Made by a program: the position numbers and the translations under genes. The notes below the pieces were generated by a model. The model had not been told where the DNA came from and ran no database searches. It saw only the letters and a program-made list of their open reading frames with translations. Source: Molanna angustata (lineage: Eukaryota > Arthropoda > Insecta > Trichoptera > Molannidae). Taken from it: DNA of 64,000 nucleotides. Below, piece after piece: positions 42,270 to 52,699 of the stretch. The DNA lies in NCBI GenBank assembly GCA_963576475.1, contig OY754990.1, positions 6,105,756 to 6,169,755 on the forward strand, given 5' to 3'. Each line of letters opens with the position of its first letter. Positions within the stretch are counted from its first letter, which is position 1.

Positions 42270-42372
42270 TATCTGCTTTGTATATTTTTTATTCGTAAGA
42301 CGTTCTTCAGTCATTCTCCCAATTTGGCCAAACCATCTCAGCGTGTTCAGTTTCATTCTATTAATGAAATCA
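42270..42372 (-). mobile_element. RTE-type LINE fragment
   Basis: CTTTGTATATTTTTTATTCG then CATTCTCCCAATTTGGCC and CTCAGCGTGTTCAGTTTCAT match the WFGHMGRMNEE coding region in inverse direction. Confidence 0.6.
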
Positions 42373-42409
42373 TGTAATTTCGTCGCCTGTTTTTTTTAAT
42401 ATTTATATA

Positions 42410-43070
42410 CCTCTGGAGTGGCGCCCCCCAATACCTACTGAATACCCTCGACGCTGTCCAAAGGCGTGCTATACGTCTGATTGATGATCCATCACTGACT
42501 GATGGATTGCAATCACTAGAACACAGACGCAGAGTCGGTATTTTAAGTTTATTCTATAGATACTACCACGGGAATTGCTCAGAAGAACTTGCATCTTTGG
42601 TCCCTCCTCCACCCACTCGCAACAGAGTCACTCGCTTCACTCAATCGCAGCACCCATTCACAGTGGATCTTCAACATATTCGAACAAGTCGCTTCTCGAG
42701 CTCCTTTATTAATACAGCAGCCCGACTATGGAACGATCTTCCGAATTCTGTGTTTCCATCTTCGTACAACCCGGGTCTTTTTAAAATCCGAATTAATAAA
42801 CTCTTTTCTAGATTGCAAACCCATCCCGACGCTACGTAGTGCGCTTCTTCGGAAGAGTAAAATGGACCCAAATCCTAATAGCTGGCGTCCCCTACGTAGA
42901 CATGTTAAAAAAAAATACCTATTGTCCTTGTAGTAACAAGTACATTCCCTTAATTACGTCAATATGCGCTGAAAATTATGCCAATTATTGAGTTCCCTAA
43001 TCCAAGATATTGTAACAATAATAGTAACTTCTATATATTATTATGTAAAAAATAAATAAATTTTCTTAGA
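42410..43070 (+). mobile_element. LINE 3' end, copy 2 of a young family
   Basis: Nearly identical to 9525-10034 from CCTCTGGAGTGG to ACATGTTAAAAAAAA. Differences include one missing G/C stretch near 42772 that shifts the frame before the last FKSELINSFL segment. After the A run the two copies have unrelated sequence, so the 3' ends coincide at the A tract. Confidence 0.8.
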
Positions 43071-43149
43071 TGTAGTGTAACCAAAAAGAAAATTTAACAA
43101 GTTGAAAAAATAACAAATTTACACAGTACCTATTAATTATCTCTATATC

Positions 43150-43694
43150 TCTTGATATTGCGGGAGCATTCGACAATGCCTGGTGGCCTCTAATTTTAAA
43201 AAAAACTTCGAGACCGTAAGGTTCCTAGCAACATATATAAATTAGTGAAGAGCTATTTTACTAATAGACATGTGGCCGGGGGACAAGATTTGCACTGGCG
43301 ACCAATTAGCATCGGGTGCCCTCAGGGTTCTGTTCTGGGTCCACTGTTATGGAACATCTTGTTCGACGAACTTCTATCACTTTCAACGCCTACGGGCTGC
43401 AGTATTTTGGCATATGCCGATGATGCTACAATCCTTATTCAAGGTAACACCCGAGCACTTATTGAGCGCGCAGCTACTCAGTTACTTTCTTCTGTTGCAG
43501 ATTGGGGTATAAGTCATAGACTCAATTTCGCACCTAAGAAGACGTATGGGTTAGTGTTAAAAGGCATAATGAAAAGTCCTCCCTCCATCAAATTTATCAA
43601 TACGCGTGTAATATTTAAGGATAGGGTCAAAGTTTTGGGTGTTACACTAGATAGAGGCCTAACTTTCCAATACCATGTTCGTGCTGTATCCGAT
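43150..43694 (+). pseudogene. R1-like reverse transcriptase, first half
   Basis: Reads LDIAGAFDNAWWPLILKK, a frameshift at an A8 run (43198-43205, one A too many), then YFTNRHVAGGQDLHWRPISI, GCPQGSVLGPLLWN, SILAYADDATILIQG with the catalytic YADD, FKDRVKVLGVTLDRGLTF. These motifs in this form belong to R1/LOA-group retrotransposons. The frame breaks at HVRAVSD in position 43694, where a hAT-like element begins, and continues at 51426. Confidence 0.85.
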
Positions 43695-43714
43695 TAGTGA
43701 TGAGCAAAAGTCTT

Positions 43715-43890
43715 GCAAGTCTTGCAGTCTTGGTCTTGGTCTTGCGTTTTTTGCAAGACCAAGACCAAGACCACATACTTCACTGCAAGACCAAGACCAA
43801 GACCAGGGACGCAAGACCAAGACCAAGACCAAGACCATGCTTGCAAGACCAAGAGTCTTGCAAGACTTAAATGCAAGACTCTTGCGGTCT
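43715..43890. repeat. CAAGAC subterminal array, left
   Basis: About 25 CAAGAC or GTCTTG hexamers in both directions, e.g. GCAAGACCAAGACCAAGACC. Confidence 0.9.
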
Positions 43891-44011
43891 TGCAGTTTTT
43901 CAATATGTTGACATATAACTCATAGAAATTGCATTGGAACGACAATAAATGACTTTTAATATGGTTAAAAATAACATACAAAGATCGAATTTTATAAATA
44001 AATAAATAAAT

Positions 44012-44214
44012 AATAAACACTTCCTTGCACCCTGCGCAAGTGGCGAGTTTATTGTTGTATGGCAATTTCTTCCAACTAACCAGTGTTTCCAGCCCAGAGA
44101 AGCAATATTTGCGTGAGAAATGAATTTAAATAAATTTCTCCTCTGCTGGGAATCGAACCCAGAACGCCCGCACAGAACCAAAACAGCTTACCAACTGTGC
44201 CACTGCGGTCGGCA
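44012..44214 (-). mobile_element. SINE family B, full length
   Basis: Minus strand: GCAGTGGCACAGTTGGTAAG, CTGTGCGGGCGTTCTGGGTT, CGATTCCCAGCAGAGGAG; tail GCGCAGGGTGCAAGGAAGTG on an (AAAT) stretch (43995-44012). Inserted within the hAT-like element. Confidence 0.8.
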
Positions 44215-44215
44215 T

Positions 44216-44700
44216 GACATCATTTTATTAAAACGGAATAATTTTATGACATCATTTTATAAAAACGGTACCTATAAAAATAATTTATAATTTAAATAAT
44301 TTTGTCATTGTTAAATGTAAGTATTCATATTAATAAATAGGTGTAAGTACCAAAATTTAATTAGTACTTCTTTAAGAATGAAATTTAGATATCGGTTTAA
44401 AATCAGTGTTTAAAATACAAATATATTTATACCATGAACACGTGCGCGTGTATCTATAGACAGGATGTCAATATCTCAGATTCAAATTGTCTCATATTAC
44501 GTTTACGTGATGCAAAAATAACCTTTATCATTAGATTCTCAAAGGTCAAAATATTATTCTTGCGGTGTAAAATATTATTCTTCAAAAAAATATTATTATT
44601 TTGTGATGGCCGATGCCGCTAAATAAACAAACGTACTCAGAGGCGTTTCACGTGTATTGTACGTTGTGCATAAAGTAAATTCAATTAATTATTTTCTTTA
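44216..44700. other. hAT-like element interior, no coding seen
   Basis: ACATCATTTTATTAAAACGG is repeated in tandem at 44216 and 44248. A 62-codon frame at 44434-44622 has no motif. Confidence 0.35.
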
Positions 44701-44714
44701 ATGTTTTCCTAATG

Positions 44715-44840
44715 TCGATTTGTTCCAGAGAATTTATTTCTTTTAACAGACCGACAAAGTTTCAATCCAAGATGTGCGAGATTTGTATGCCAGATCTATA
44801 TTTTTCATTGTTTTTTCAACTTTGAAAAAACCATACCTAT
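44715..44840 (+). mobile_element. Family H 5' fragment
   Basis: TCGATTTGTTCCAGAGAATT, then GATGTGCGAGATTTGTATGC and TTTTTCAACTTTG match the first 130 bp of family H. Confidence 0.6.
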
Positions 44841-45185
44841 GGAGCATAATATAACAACTATTGAATTTTAATACGAATAATACTGCCGAAGGCCATTTAC
44901 AATTACAAGTTATACACAATACAAATAAAACTAGTTGCATGTAACACATGAGATCCAACTGTCGATATCGATAGTATGTATAGTTGAAGAATAAGTACCA
45001 AACTATAAACCCATAAATACAAATTATTTAATATTTTAAGATATTTGGTTTTCTATACAACACGTGTACCTGGGTATGTATGTCAAGATAGGATAGTATG
45101 GAGGTCAGTCCTTTGATCCTACCCAGAATGTGAAAACAGCATGATGGTATGTATGTATGTTTGGAGATTAGTATCAAATTATTAA

Positions 45186-46198
45186 GGGCCGAATTTATAA
45201 AACGTACTTAGTATGTGCTCAATGCTAGCACCCCAAAAGCGTATTAATAAACAATATGCAATGCTTATGTCGTAAACGCGTACTTAAGCATTGCAGCGCA
45301 GTCTATAGAAATATATCGAATGCTCAAGTCGCCCGGCTACCTGCCTTGGAGAACTACTCAGAGAGACGGAACGGGACAGAGCTATACCGAGTGAAAGAGA
45401 TGATAATATGCGTATACATAACTTCGCCATTATATTAATTTACAGTTGTCAATTTCGTGTATTGCATCTCGTTAAATTTTCGCCTTGAGCTCCAATTTGT
45501 ATAATATCTATTTGGTTTTTTATTTGACTGATACTTGCCATAAATACCTATGATGTGTTGAATAGGGAGAGTGATGTTTTCTGTAAAACTACCTACCTTG
45601 ATTGTTTTTTTATATGATCCTTGATTGTTTTTTTATAATATGATCAAATATATATGCCAATAAAAATTGGCATATATATTTGATTAATATATCTATTATA
45701 GATGTAAGAATTTGTATTTTTTTCCATCATAGTAAAAATATACATAAATATCCATAACCATAGTTTTTTTATTATTTTTATGTTTTATTGCTAGATTTTT
45801 AAAACATTTTTTTACTATGTACTTATATTTTTGGTTTTATTCATGGTTATTCAAAATTAGTAATTCTCTTTATATTTTTTTTTATCTAGAGAGGCAATGG
45901 AGATTCATTGTTATATTATATTGTCAATTCACCATCCCATATCTAGTTGTTATTATTATTATAAATGTGCACACGTGTCTATGCAATAAGTATTCAGAAT
46001 CCCAACGCAGCGGCCCTTAAATGTGTTGGTAATATAAAGCATAAAATACAACTCATTGACAAACGTTGTTCTCGACTGAGTAAACTGAAAGTATTGTTTA
46101 TTAATAGGACAGTGTTAGTAGTTCTCAGATTCGTTTGAGTAGTGCTTACGTGAGAATTCTCAGAGTCACCATTTGAGAATTGTTTATAAATTCGGCCC
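45186..46198. mobile_element. Harbinger-like TIR element, TAA target duplication
   Basis: Ends GGGCCGAATTTATAAA and its perfect complement (16 bp). Flanks TAA (45183-45185, 46199-46201); other H copies have a single TAAGTCTTCTTA here, so the duplication is proven by the empty site. A 3-bp TWA duplication with GGG-starting TIR points to PIF/Harbinger. 1013 bp, no transposase frame; a 60-codon frame at 45256 is not convincing. Contains a 19-bp perfect hairpin at 45643-45684. Confidence 0.8.
45643..45684. other. 19-bp perfect stem, 4-nt loop
   Basis: ATCAAATATATATGCCAAT, AAAA, ATTGGCATATATATTTGAT. Could be chance given the AT content, but GCCAAT/ATTGGC pairs fully. Confidence 0.85.
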
Positions 46199-46716
46199 TA
46201 AGTCTTCTTAGATATTGTGAGTAGGCTACTTCCATACAAATTGTATGAAACAATGTCGTCACTAAATTCAATTTTTATAAAAATTGTTGAAAAAATTTGC
46301 AATGTGCTAATACAATTTTAATATTTTTTATAGAAAATAAATATTCTAGTTGGGGTGTTTCGTCTTTTTTCGATATTTAAAAAAAAATGGAAATATAGGC
46401 AGTTAAACTCATAAATTTATCATAAAAAAAATATTTTTCTTAATAAAAAATGTTTGAGAAACCCTAGAATTTTTTTAAAAAAATTTATTTGAGATTTTGT
46501 CTTTGTCTATGTTTATACAAATTTTCAGCTTTCTAACTTTTACGGTTTGTGAGATATATGGAAAAATAAATCAAAATTTCAAAAGTTGATAACCCCTGAC
46601 TGAAACAAAAATTCACAATTTTGAGTATAAAAGTTTTGTAGGCTTGTAATTTTTATTATATTTTAAAATTTTGGGCTCTGTTAATTAAGCGGATCAAAAG
46701 TTATAAGGGGGGGGAC

Positions 46717-46725
46717 ACACAGACA

Positions 46726-46803
<78 letters not shown>
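46717..46803. repeat. (CA)n microsatellite in family H
   Basis: Nearly pure CA with one CCCTCA break at 46757. Confidence 0.95.
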
Positions 46804-46810
<7 letters not shown>

Positions 46811-47082
46811 TTCTACTCCGAATTCTGAGAAAATCCATGTATGGGAACATATATGCTGCGAGGCCTCTAGTTGGTGCTATTAGCATGCAAAAAGTCCACT
46901 ACACCATACAAAATTTTCCTTCGTACACGCATCTTGGCTTAATAATGTCGATTCATTAAGAGAATTGAATTCTCATGAACGAATCGACAGTTGGAAAATT
47001 CATCACAGTCGATTGGAAAAACATAATATATACCTACTTAGTTAATCGATTGAATGAATATGCAAACAAAGCATTAAATATA

Positions 47083-48098
47083 CTAGTTGCATGTAACACA
47101 TGAGATCCAACTGTCGATAGCGATAGTATGTATAATTGAAGAATATGTACCAAACTATAAACCCATAAATACAAATTATTGAATATTTTCAGATATTTTG
47201 TTTTCTATACAACACTTGTACCTATGTATGTATGTCAAGATAGGATAGTATGGAGGTCAGTCCTTTGATCCTACGCAGAATATGAAAACAGCATGATGGT
47301 ATGTATGTATGTTTGGAGATTAGTATCAAATAATTAAGTTTTCTTAGATATTGTGTGTAGGCGATTGCCATACAAATTGTATGAAGAAATGTCGTCACTA
47401 AATTCAATTTTTATAAAAATTGTTAAAAAAAGTTTGAGATGTGCTAATACATCTTTTATATTTTTTATAGAAAATTAAATTATCTAGTTGGGGTGTTTCG
47501 GCTTTTTACGATATTTTTAAAATATTTGGAAATATAGGCAGTTAAACTCATAAATTTATCATAAAAAAAATATTTTTCGTAATAAAAAACGTTTGAGAAA
47601 CCCTGGAATTTTTTTGAAAAAATTGATTTTAGATTTTGTATTTTTCTGTGTTTATACCAACTCTAGCTTTAAAATTTTCAGCGTTCTAGCTTTTATGGTT
47701 TCTGAGATATATGGAAAAATAAAGTAAAAATTCAAAAGTTGATAACCCCTGACTGAAACAAAAATTCAAAATTCTGAGTATAAAAGTTTTGTAGGCCTAT
47801 AACTGTTTATATATTCTGAAATTTTGGGCTCTCTGAATTGAGCGGATCAAAAGTTATAAGGGGGGGACGGACACACACACAGACACACAGACACACGAAA
47901 TGTTCTACTCCGAATTCTGAGTAAATCCGTGTATGGAACATATATGCTGCGAAGCCTCTAAGTTGGTGTTTTTTGATCTCAAAGTTGGAAATGCCGTGAA
48001 AAAAGTAGACCTCTTCATACAATTCTCGCGTATTCTGGCTTGATACATTGTCGATATGTTAAGAGAACAAAGTTCTCCTGAACAAATCGACAGTTGGA
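47083..48098 (-). mobile_element. Family H element, subtype I, complete
   Basis: CTAG at 47083, 3' hairpin, subterminal repeats, 5' TCCAACTGTCGATTTGTTCA at 48098 next to T on the plus strand (A in element direction). Short CA tract (47872-47894). 1016 bp. A 15-base ACTCTAGCTTTAAAA-type insertion is visible near 47660. Confidence 0.8.
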
Positions 48099-48254
48099 TA
48101 AGGGACACACACATACCTACACTGACACACTAAACCTCTAAGTTGGTGTTTTTTGGCTTCAAAGTTGACAAAAACCATGAGAAATATAGACCTGGCATAA
48201 AAATCTCCTAATACTGACAAGAAATAAATTATCTTGAACGTGTCGACAGTTGGA
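48099..48254 (-). mobile_element. Family H 5' fragment, third subtype
   Basis: ACCTCTAAGTTGGTGTTTTT TGGC, then GAGAAATATAGACCTGGCAT and end TCGACAGTTGGA at 48254. Its 5' terminal stretch (inverse: CACGTTCAAGATAATTTATT) differs from subtypes I and II. Joined directly to the complete copy before it. Confidence 0.65.
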
Positions 48255-48924
48255 ATATTATGTATGTATATATGGGTATGTATGTGTGCATTGTGCATGT
48301 ATATATTTTTTAAGGTTTTAGTTTTTCTTATTATTATGAATACCCACCTAAATTTTGTATTTGTGTAAAGTTATCATGTTATTGATTTCTCTGATCTAAC
48401 TTTCATTTAATTAATATGTCTTTTGGTTTTTATATAAAAAAAGGATTTACCATAAATAAATGTACTTAATAAATATTTTTTTTCGTAAATCACATAGATT
48501 TTTGTTATAGTCTATGTTTTTTTTAAATGTATAATAAAACAAAATAATGATGCCATGCACATTATTTTAATTTAACAATAAAAAATGATGAATTCAATTT
48601 ACCATACAAGGTAATAAAATAAAATCAATTATTAAAAAAAAACACGGCACTTGGCATGACTCTGTAATAGCGGGAAGTCAAAGTAAGGTTTAGTCTTCTA
48701 TTGTTACGCCGACGTTAGACAAACATAACATTTATGTTACTATCGTAAAAGTATATTTTTGCATGATTGAAACGAAATTAAGACATTTTGAATCTGGAAC
48801 AATTCATATTTTAACATCCTGTGTAGGTACATGTTTTTGAGCGAGTTTTGACACGATAATATTATGATATTATACCTACATACATATCTATCATTCAAGC
48901 AAGGTAGGTATGTTCATTATTTTA
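48255..48924. other. hAT-like element interior or unknown, non-coding
   Basis: AT-rich, no family recognised. Confidence 0.3.
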
Positions 48925-49050
48925 CTAGTTGCATGTAACACATGAGATCCAACTGTCGATAGCGATAGTATGTATAATTGAAGAATACCTACAAAACTAA
49001 AAACACAATACATAATAATAAATATTTTAAGTTATTTTATTTTCCAAAAA
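48925..49050 (-). mobile_element. Family H 3' end fragment
   Basis: CTAG, hairpin, CCAACTGTCGATAGCGATAG and 80 more bases, then a switch of direction at about 49052. Confidence 0.65.
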
Positions 49051-49227
49051 CTATCGATTTATTTAAGAGAATTTATTACATATTTTTAATACATATCGAC
49101 AAATTATCAAGCGATGATACGTGAGATTTGTATGCTAGGTCTATATTTTTCATGTTTTTTCAACTTTGGAGTCAAAAAACGTCAACTTAGAGGCTACTCA
49201 GCATACATGTTCTATACTTAAATAGAT

Positions 49228-50015
49228 TATTAGATGGGTCTATGGCAGAGCGGTTAGCGCGCTGGGCTAGTAATCCAGTGGTTGCGAGTTCAAATCCTGC
49301 CTCGACCGATTTCGTCCATATAAATGACAGCTACACAAATTTATAAATACAGATTTATTCTACAAAATTACTTTAAAAATGAACACAAAACACCTGTAAC
49401 AAATAAGTATAAGACCAGACAAGTAACTTCCGGTAAATATAATATACCTAGAGTAAATAACTATTACGGTGAAAGAACACTGCAGTATTCAATACCAACA
49501 ATTTTTAACAGCTTGCCCTCAGACTTAATTGGATTAAATTCATTTTATAAAATCAAAAGATCCTGTAAAAAAAATCATTTTTAACGAATAATGGTCTCTT
49601 CCTTCCTTTTATTTTTATTATTTTATTACTTTTCCTTTTGATTTTGTTCTTACTCTATTGTATTTTTTGGGTTTTCTTCTATATGTTTTTTTTTTGTTGT
49701 TGTTTTTATTCAAGTGTTGTTTTTGGATCTATCAAAACATTTTTATATTGTCAAACCCATTTCATTTTCTTTTTGCCATTGTTGGTTAGTTTAAGTTAGC
49801 ACATATATTGTATGATATAGAAACCCACTGATAACCATATATGGTTAGTGGGATCTTTTATAAATGAAATTATGTTGAAAAGTAAGTAAATAAAAAAAAA
49901 AAAAAAAAATAACATAAGCATTTATGCTTATTTTAGGGAAAGTAGGAAGATGTATAATATACATATAACATATTATGTAGGTACTTGTTTAACAAGGACA
50001 TATTCATTTTTTATG
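49228..50015 (+). mobile_element. SINE family C split by a LINE 3' end
   Basis: Head 49228-49318 (GGTCTATGGCAGAGCGGTTA, GGGCTAGTAATCCAGTGG, B box GAGTTCAAATCC with a G-to-A change) and tail 49913-50010 (AAGCATTTATGCTTATTTTA, CTTGTTTAACAAGGACATAT). Confidence 0.8.
49319..49912 (+). mobile_element. LINE 3' end inside the SINE
   Basis: 86 open codons: YKYRFILQNYFKNEHKTPVT, PRVNNYYGERTLQYSIPTIF, NSLPSDLIGLNSFYKIKRSC, the C-terminus of a Jockey/CR1-like ORF2, then a 330-bp 3' UTR and A17 at 49893-49909. Confidence 0.7.
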
Positions 50016-50757
50016 AAAAAAAGATAATATGGATTTATTAAGAATTTGGAGTAGAACATTTAGTGTGTCTGTCCCCCCCCTCTTAAACTTTTTTGTTCCG
50101 CTAAATGCAGAGCCTAAAATTTCAGAATATATATAAAGTTATAGGCCTACAATGCTTTTTATAAACTTTTGAAATTTAAATTTATTTTTCCATATACCTA
50201 TTTCAATAACCATAAAAGCTTGAAAGCTGAAAATTGGTATACCTAAATATAGCCAAATTTTATACAAAATCTCAAATTTAATTTTCATGTGTAAAAGTTC
50301 CAGAGTTTCTCAAACATTATTTATTAACACAAACTTTTACCAATTTTTATAAAAATTGAATTTAGTGACGACATCTTTCATACAATTTGTAAGGCATCTC
50401 AAAATTTACCAATTTTTGTAATAAAATAGTTTAGTAATGACATTTCATACAAATTATGTGGCAGTGACCTATACACAATATCTAAGGTAATGAAATATAA
50501 TATTATTATCTAAGGTGACTAAATAGTTTGATACTTAATTTTCAAACATAAATACATACCATCAAACTGTTTTCATATTTTGGGTAGGAAGGGAGAACTG
50601 ACCTCTCCATACTACCCTATCTTGACATACATACTTACATGTTTTGTATAGAGTACAAAATATCTTAAAATATTCAATTATTTGGATTTAGGGGTTTCTA
50701 TTTCTGTGCGTATTCTTTAACTAAACATAATATCGCCATCGACAGTTGGATCTCTGA

Positions 50758-51234
50758 AGTTGAAGCCCTCTAAGAATGTCTGTTAGTTTCCTTGTATTTA
50801 TTTGTATATTATAGTTTTAAAGAGAGGACTTATATAATTGACATCAAAGTTCATGACTAGAAAAATATTTTGTTTCATGATATTTTCATAAGAATCATCT
50901 TTGAAAGATTTATTATATTCAGACACTTATTCAGACAATGATTTTAGTTTTGATTCACTTCAGCTTATACATTGACTCTTTGAATCTTAAATTCTTCAAC
51001 ATATTTGTATTTCATTTTATATTTTTATTACCTACTATAATAACAATATATGAAAAGTTTTAAAAATACAGAAATTTAAAGACGACATGTAAACGATATT
51101 TCATAGTTCGGTGATTTTTTTTTCCAAAAATTGTAATAATTTGATACCTAAAATTATATCACACGTTTACTTCAACGAAAATTTAGGTTTTATTAAAAAA
51201 AACTCGAATATGTACCTACTTTACCTACTCGTAA
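50758..51234. other. hAT-like element interior, non-coding
   Basis: No transposase similarity found by eye in any frame. Confidence 0.3.
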
Positions 51235-51410
51235 AAGTGCAAGACTTGCAAGACTCTTGCTGCAAGACCAAGACCAAGACTATGTATGCAAGACCAAGAC
51301 CAAGACCAAGACTATACTTGTAAACGCAAGACCAAGACCAAGACCGCAGGTGCAAGACCAAGACCAAGACCAAGACCACCCCGGTCTTGGTCTTGGTCTT
51401 GCATTTGCTC
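51235..51410. repeat. CAAGAC subterminal array, right
   Basis: As at the left end, with GCAAGACCAAGACCAAGACC repeated and a GGTCTTGGTCTTGGTCTTGC inverse stretch next to the terminus. Confidence 0.9.
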
Positions 51411-51417
51411 ATCACTA

Positions 51418-52420
51418 TATCCGATAGTGCAAAAATAGCCTTCCAAAAGATTTCACGTCTTGCTCGAGCTAGTTGGGGCCTTAAATTTCCAGTAGCAAGA
51501 CTATTTTACAACGCTACCTTTCTGAGTATTATGTGTTATGCCGCTCCTTGTTGGGCTCATCGTTGTGAAACCCAATACATTAGACGTCTGCTGCTTTCTG
51601 GACAACGCTTCGCTCTAATAGCTTTAGCAAAGGCTTACAGAACCTGCGCTACCGACACACTTTCTATTCTCACAGGTATGGCTCCCCTTGATCTGGAAAC
51701 ACAGCGACGAGCTTCAATTCACAACCTGTATAGAGGTCGAAGCTCAATTTTGGGTGGTGTTTCTCTCCCACCTGTAAATTTACCCACAGTTCGTGGAGAG
51801 ATTAAGAACTTGGCCCGGAGTTCTCTTTTAGATGCTTGGCAACGTCGCTGGTCTTCTTCTTCCGTGGGCAGACTGACATTTTTATTTCTTCCTGATGTGA
51901 GGACTCGAATTTTTTCCTCGTGGATTGTTCCCGATTATTGGACCACGCAATTCCTTACTGGACACGGCAGTTTCAAAAGTTATCTCTTTCGTTTTCATTT
52001 ATCCGATTCGTCCTCATGTCAGCTTTGTGATAACCCTGAACAGACTTCTGAGCATATCCTATGGGAATGCACTAACTTCTCCGTGTCAACATTCCGACGA
52101 GAACTCTACGACGATGTCCGAGGGAATTTCTTTGGACCCATTGGACATGCGGACCTTGTAGCCACGAAGAGCAACTTTAGGGCTTTCAAGACTTTCTGTC
52201 TTAAATTCGGTGCACTATTATCTTCACTATCACTGAGCAGTGAGCCAGTTGTTTCAACATGATTAGCTCTCTTTGGCACATTAAGTGCAGTGTCTGCAAG
52301 GTTTTAGAGTTCTCCGGACTCTTCGTATGTTCTTTATGTGTTCTTTCAGAGTTTTGCAAGGGGCCGTTATTAGTCCCCATAAGCAGAACGGGTGGTGGTG
52401 GGGGAAGAACAGTACCTATT
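51418..52420 (+). pseudogene. R1-like LINE ORF2 C-terminus and 3' UTR, second half
   Basis: From 51426 the frame runs SAKIAFQKISRLARASWGLK, YNATFLSIMCYAAPCWAHRC, and finishes with the zinc-knuckle-like CQLCDNPEQTSEHILWEC, typical at the end of R1/TRAS-type ORF2, then stops at 52262. In itself undamaged (about 278 codons). 3' UTR: GCAAGGGGCCGTTATTAGTC, AGCAGAACGGGTGGTGGTGG. Continuation of 43150-43694. Confidence 0.88.
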
Positions 52421-52699
52421 AATTATATAAAAACAACAAAAAAACAATATAGGTAATATTCCAACATCCATCAAAGGAAGCATACATACAATATAACTTT
52501 TCCTTAATGTATTCAACACTTGGGCGACGAAAAGCGGCAAGACCAGATGCTTCCTTAATACATTCTGGTAAGTCATAAAACAGTTATAACCTTTGTAATA
52601 CACATTATTCTGTGTACCTGTTAGGTTAGTCTGAGGCAGTCTAAGGTTTATGTGTGAAAATAAGGTGTATACAACACCATGGCCATCTATTGATAAGAT
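52421..52699. other. Non-coding, nothing recognised
   Basis: No repeat or frame of note. Confidence 0.3.

Larger units (their letters stand above)
44931..46995 (-). mobile_element. Family H element, subtype II, split by a Harbinger-like element
   Basis: 3' part 44931-45185 (CTAG, hairpin, subterminal repeat) and 5' part 46199-46995 (terminus GTTCATGAGAATTC ... TCGACAGTTGGA). (CA)n at 46717-46803. Without the insert it is about 1050 bp. Confidence 0.8.
49052..50757 (+). mobile_element. Family H element split by a SINE C that is split by a LINE
   Basis: 5' part 49052-49215 (ACTATCGATTTATTTAAGAG ... GCATACATGTTCTATAC) and 3' part about 50030-50757 (AAGAATTTGGAGTAGAACAT ... CGCCATCGACAGTTGGATCT) are in the same direction and adjoin in the family consensus. 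The CTAG hairpin end is lost after GGATCTC. More diverged than the other H copies, with deletions. Confidence 0.7.
43695..51417. mobile_element. hAT-like element (7.7 kb with nested insertions), 8-bp target duplication
   Basis: Left end TAGTGATGAGCAAAAGTCTT, inverse of right end TAGTGATGAGCAAATGCAAG: 14 identical terminal bases. TATCCGAT stands on both sides (43687-43694, 51418-51425), a perfect 8-bp duplication, and removing the insert with one copy joins the R1-like frame exactly. Both ends are rich in GCAAGACCAAGACC repeats (43715-43890; 51238-51405), as hAT subterminal arrays are. No transposase remains in the parts not occupied by other elements (43890-44010, 44216-44930, 48255-48924, 50760-51235). 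Confidence 0.85.
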
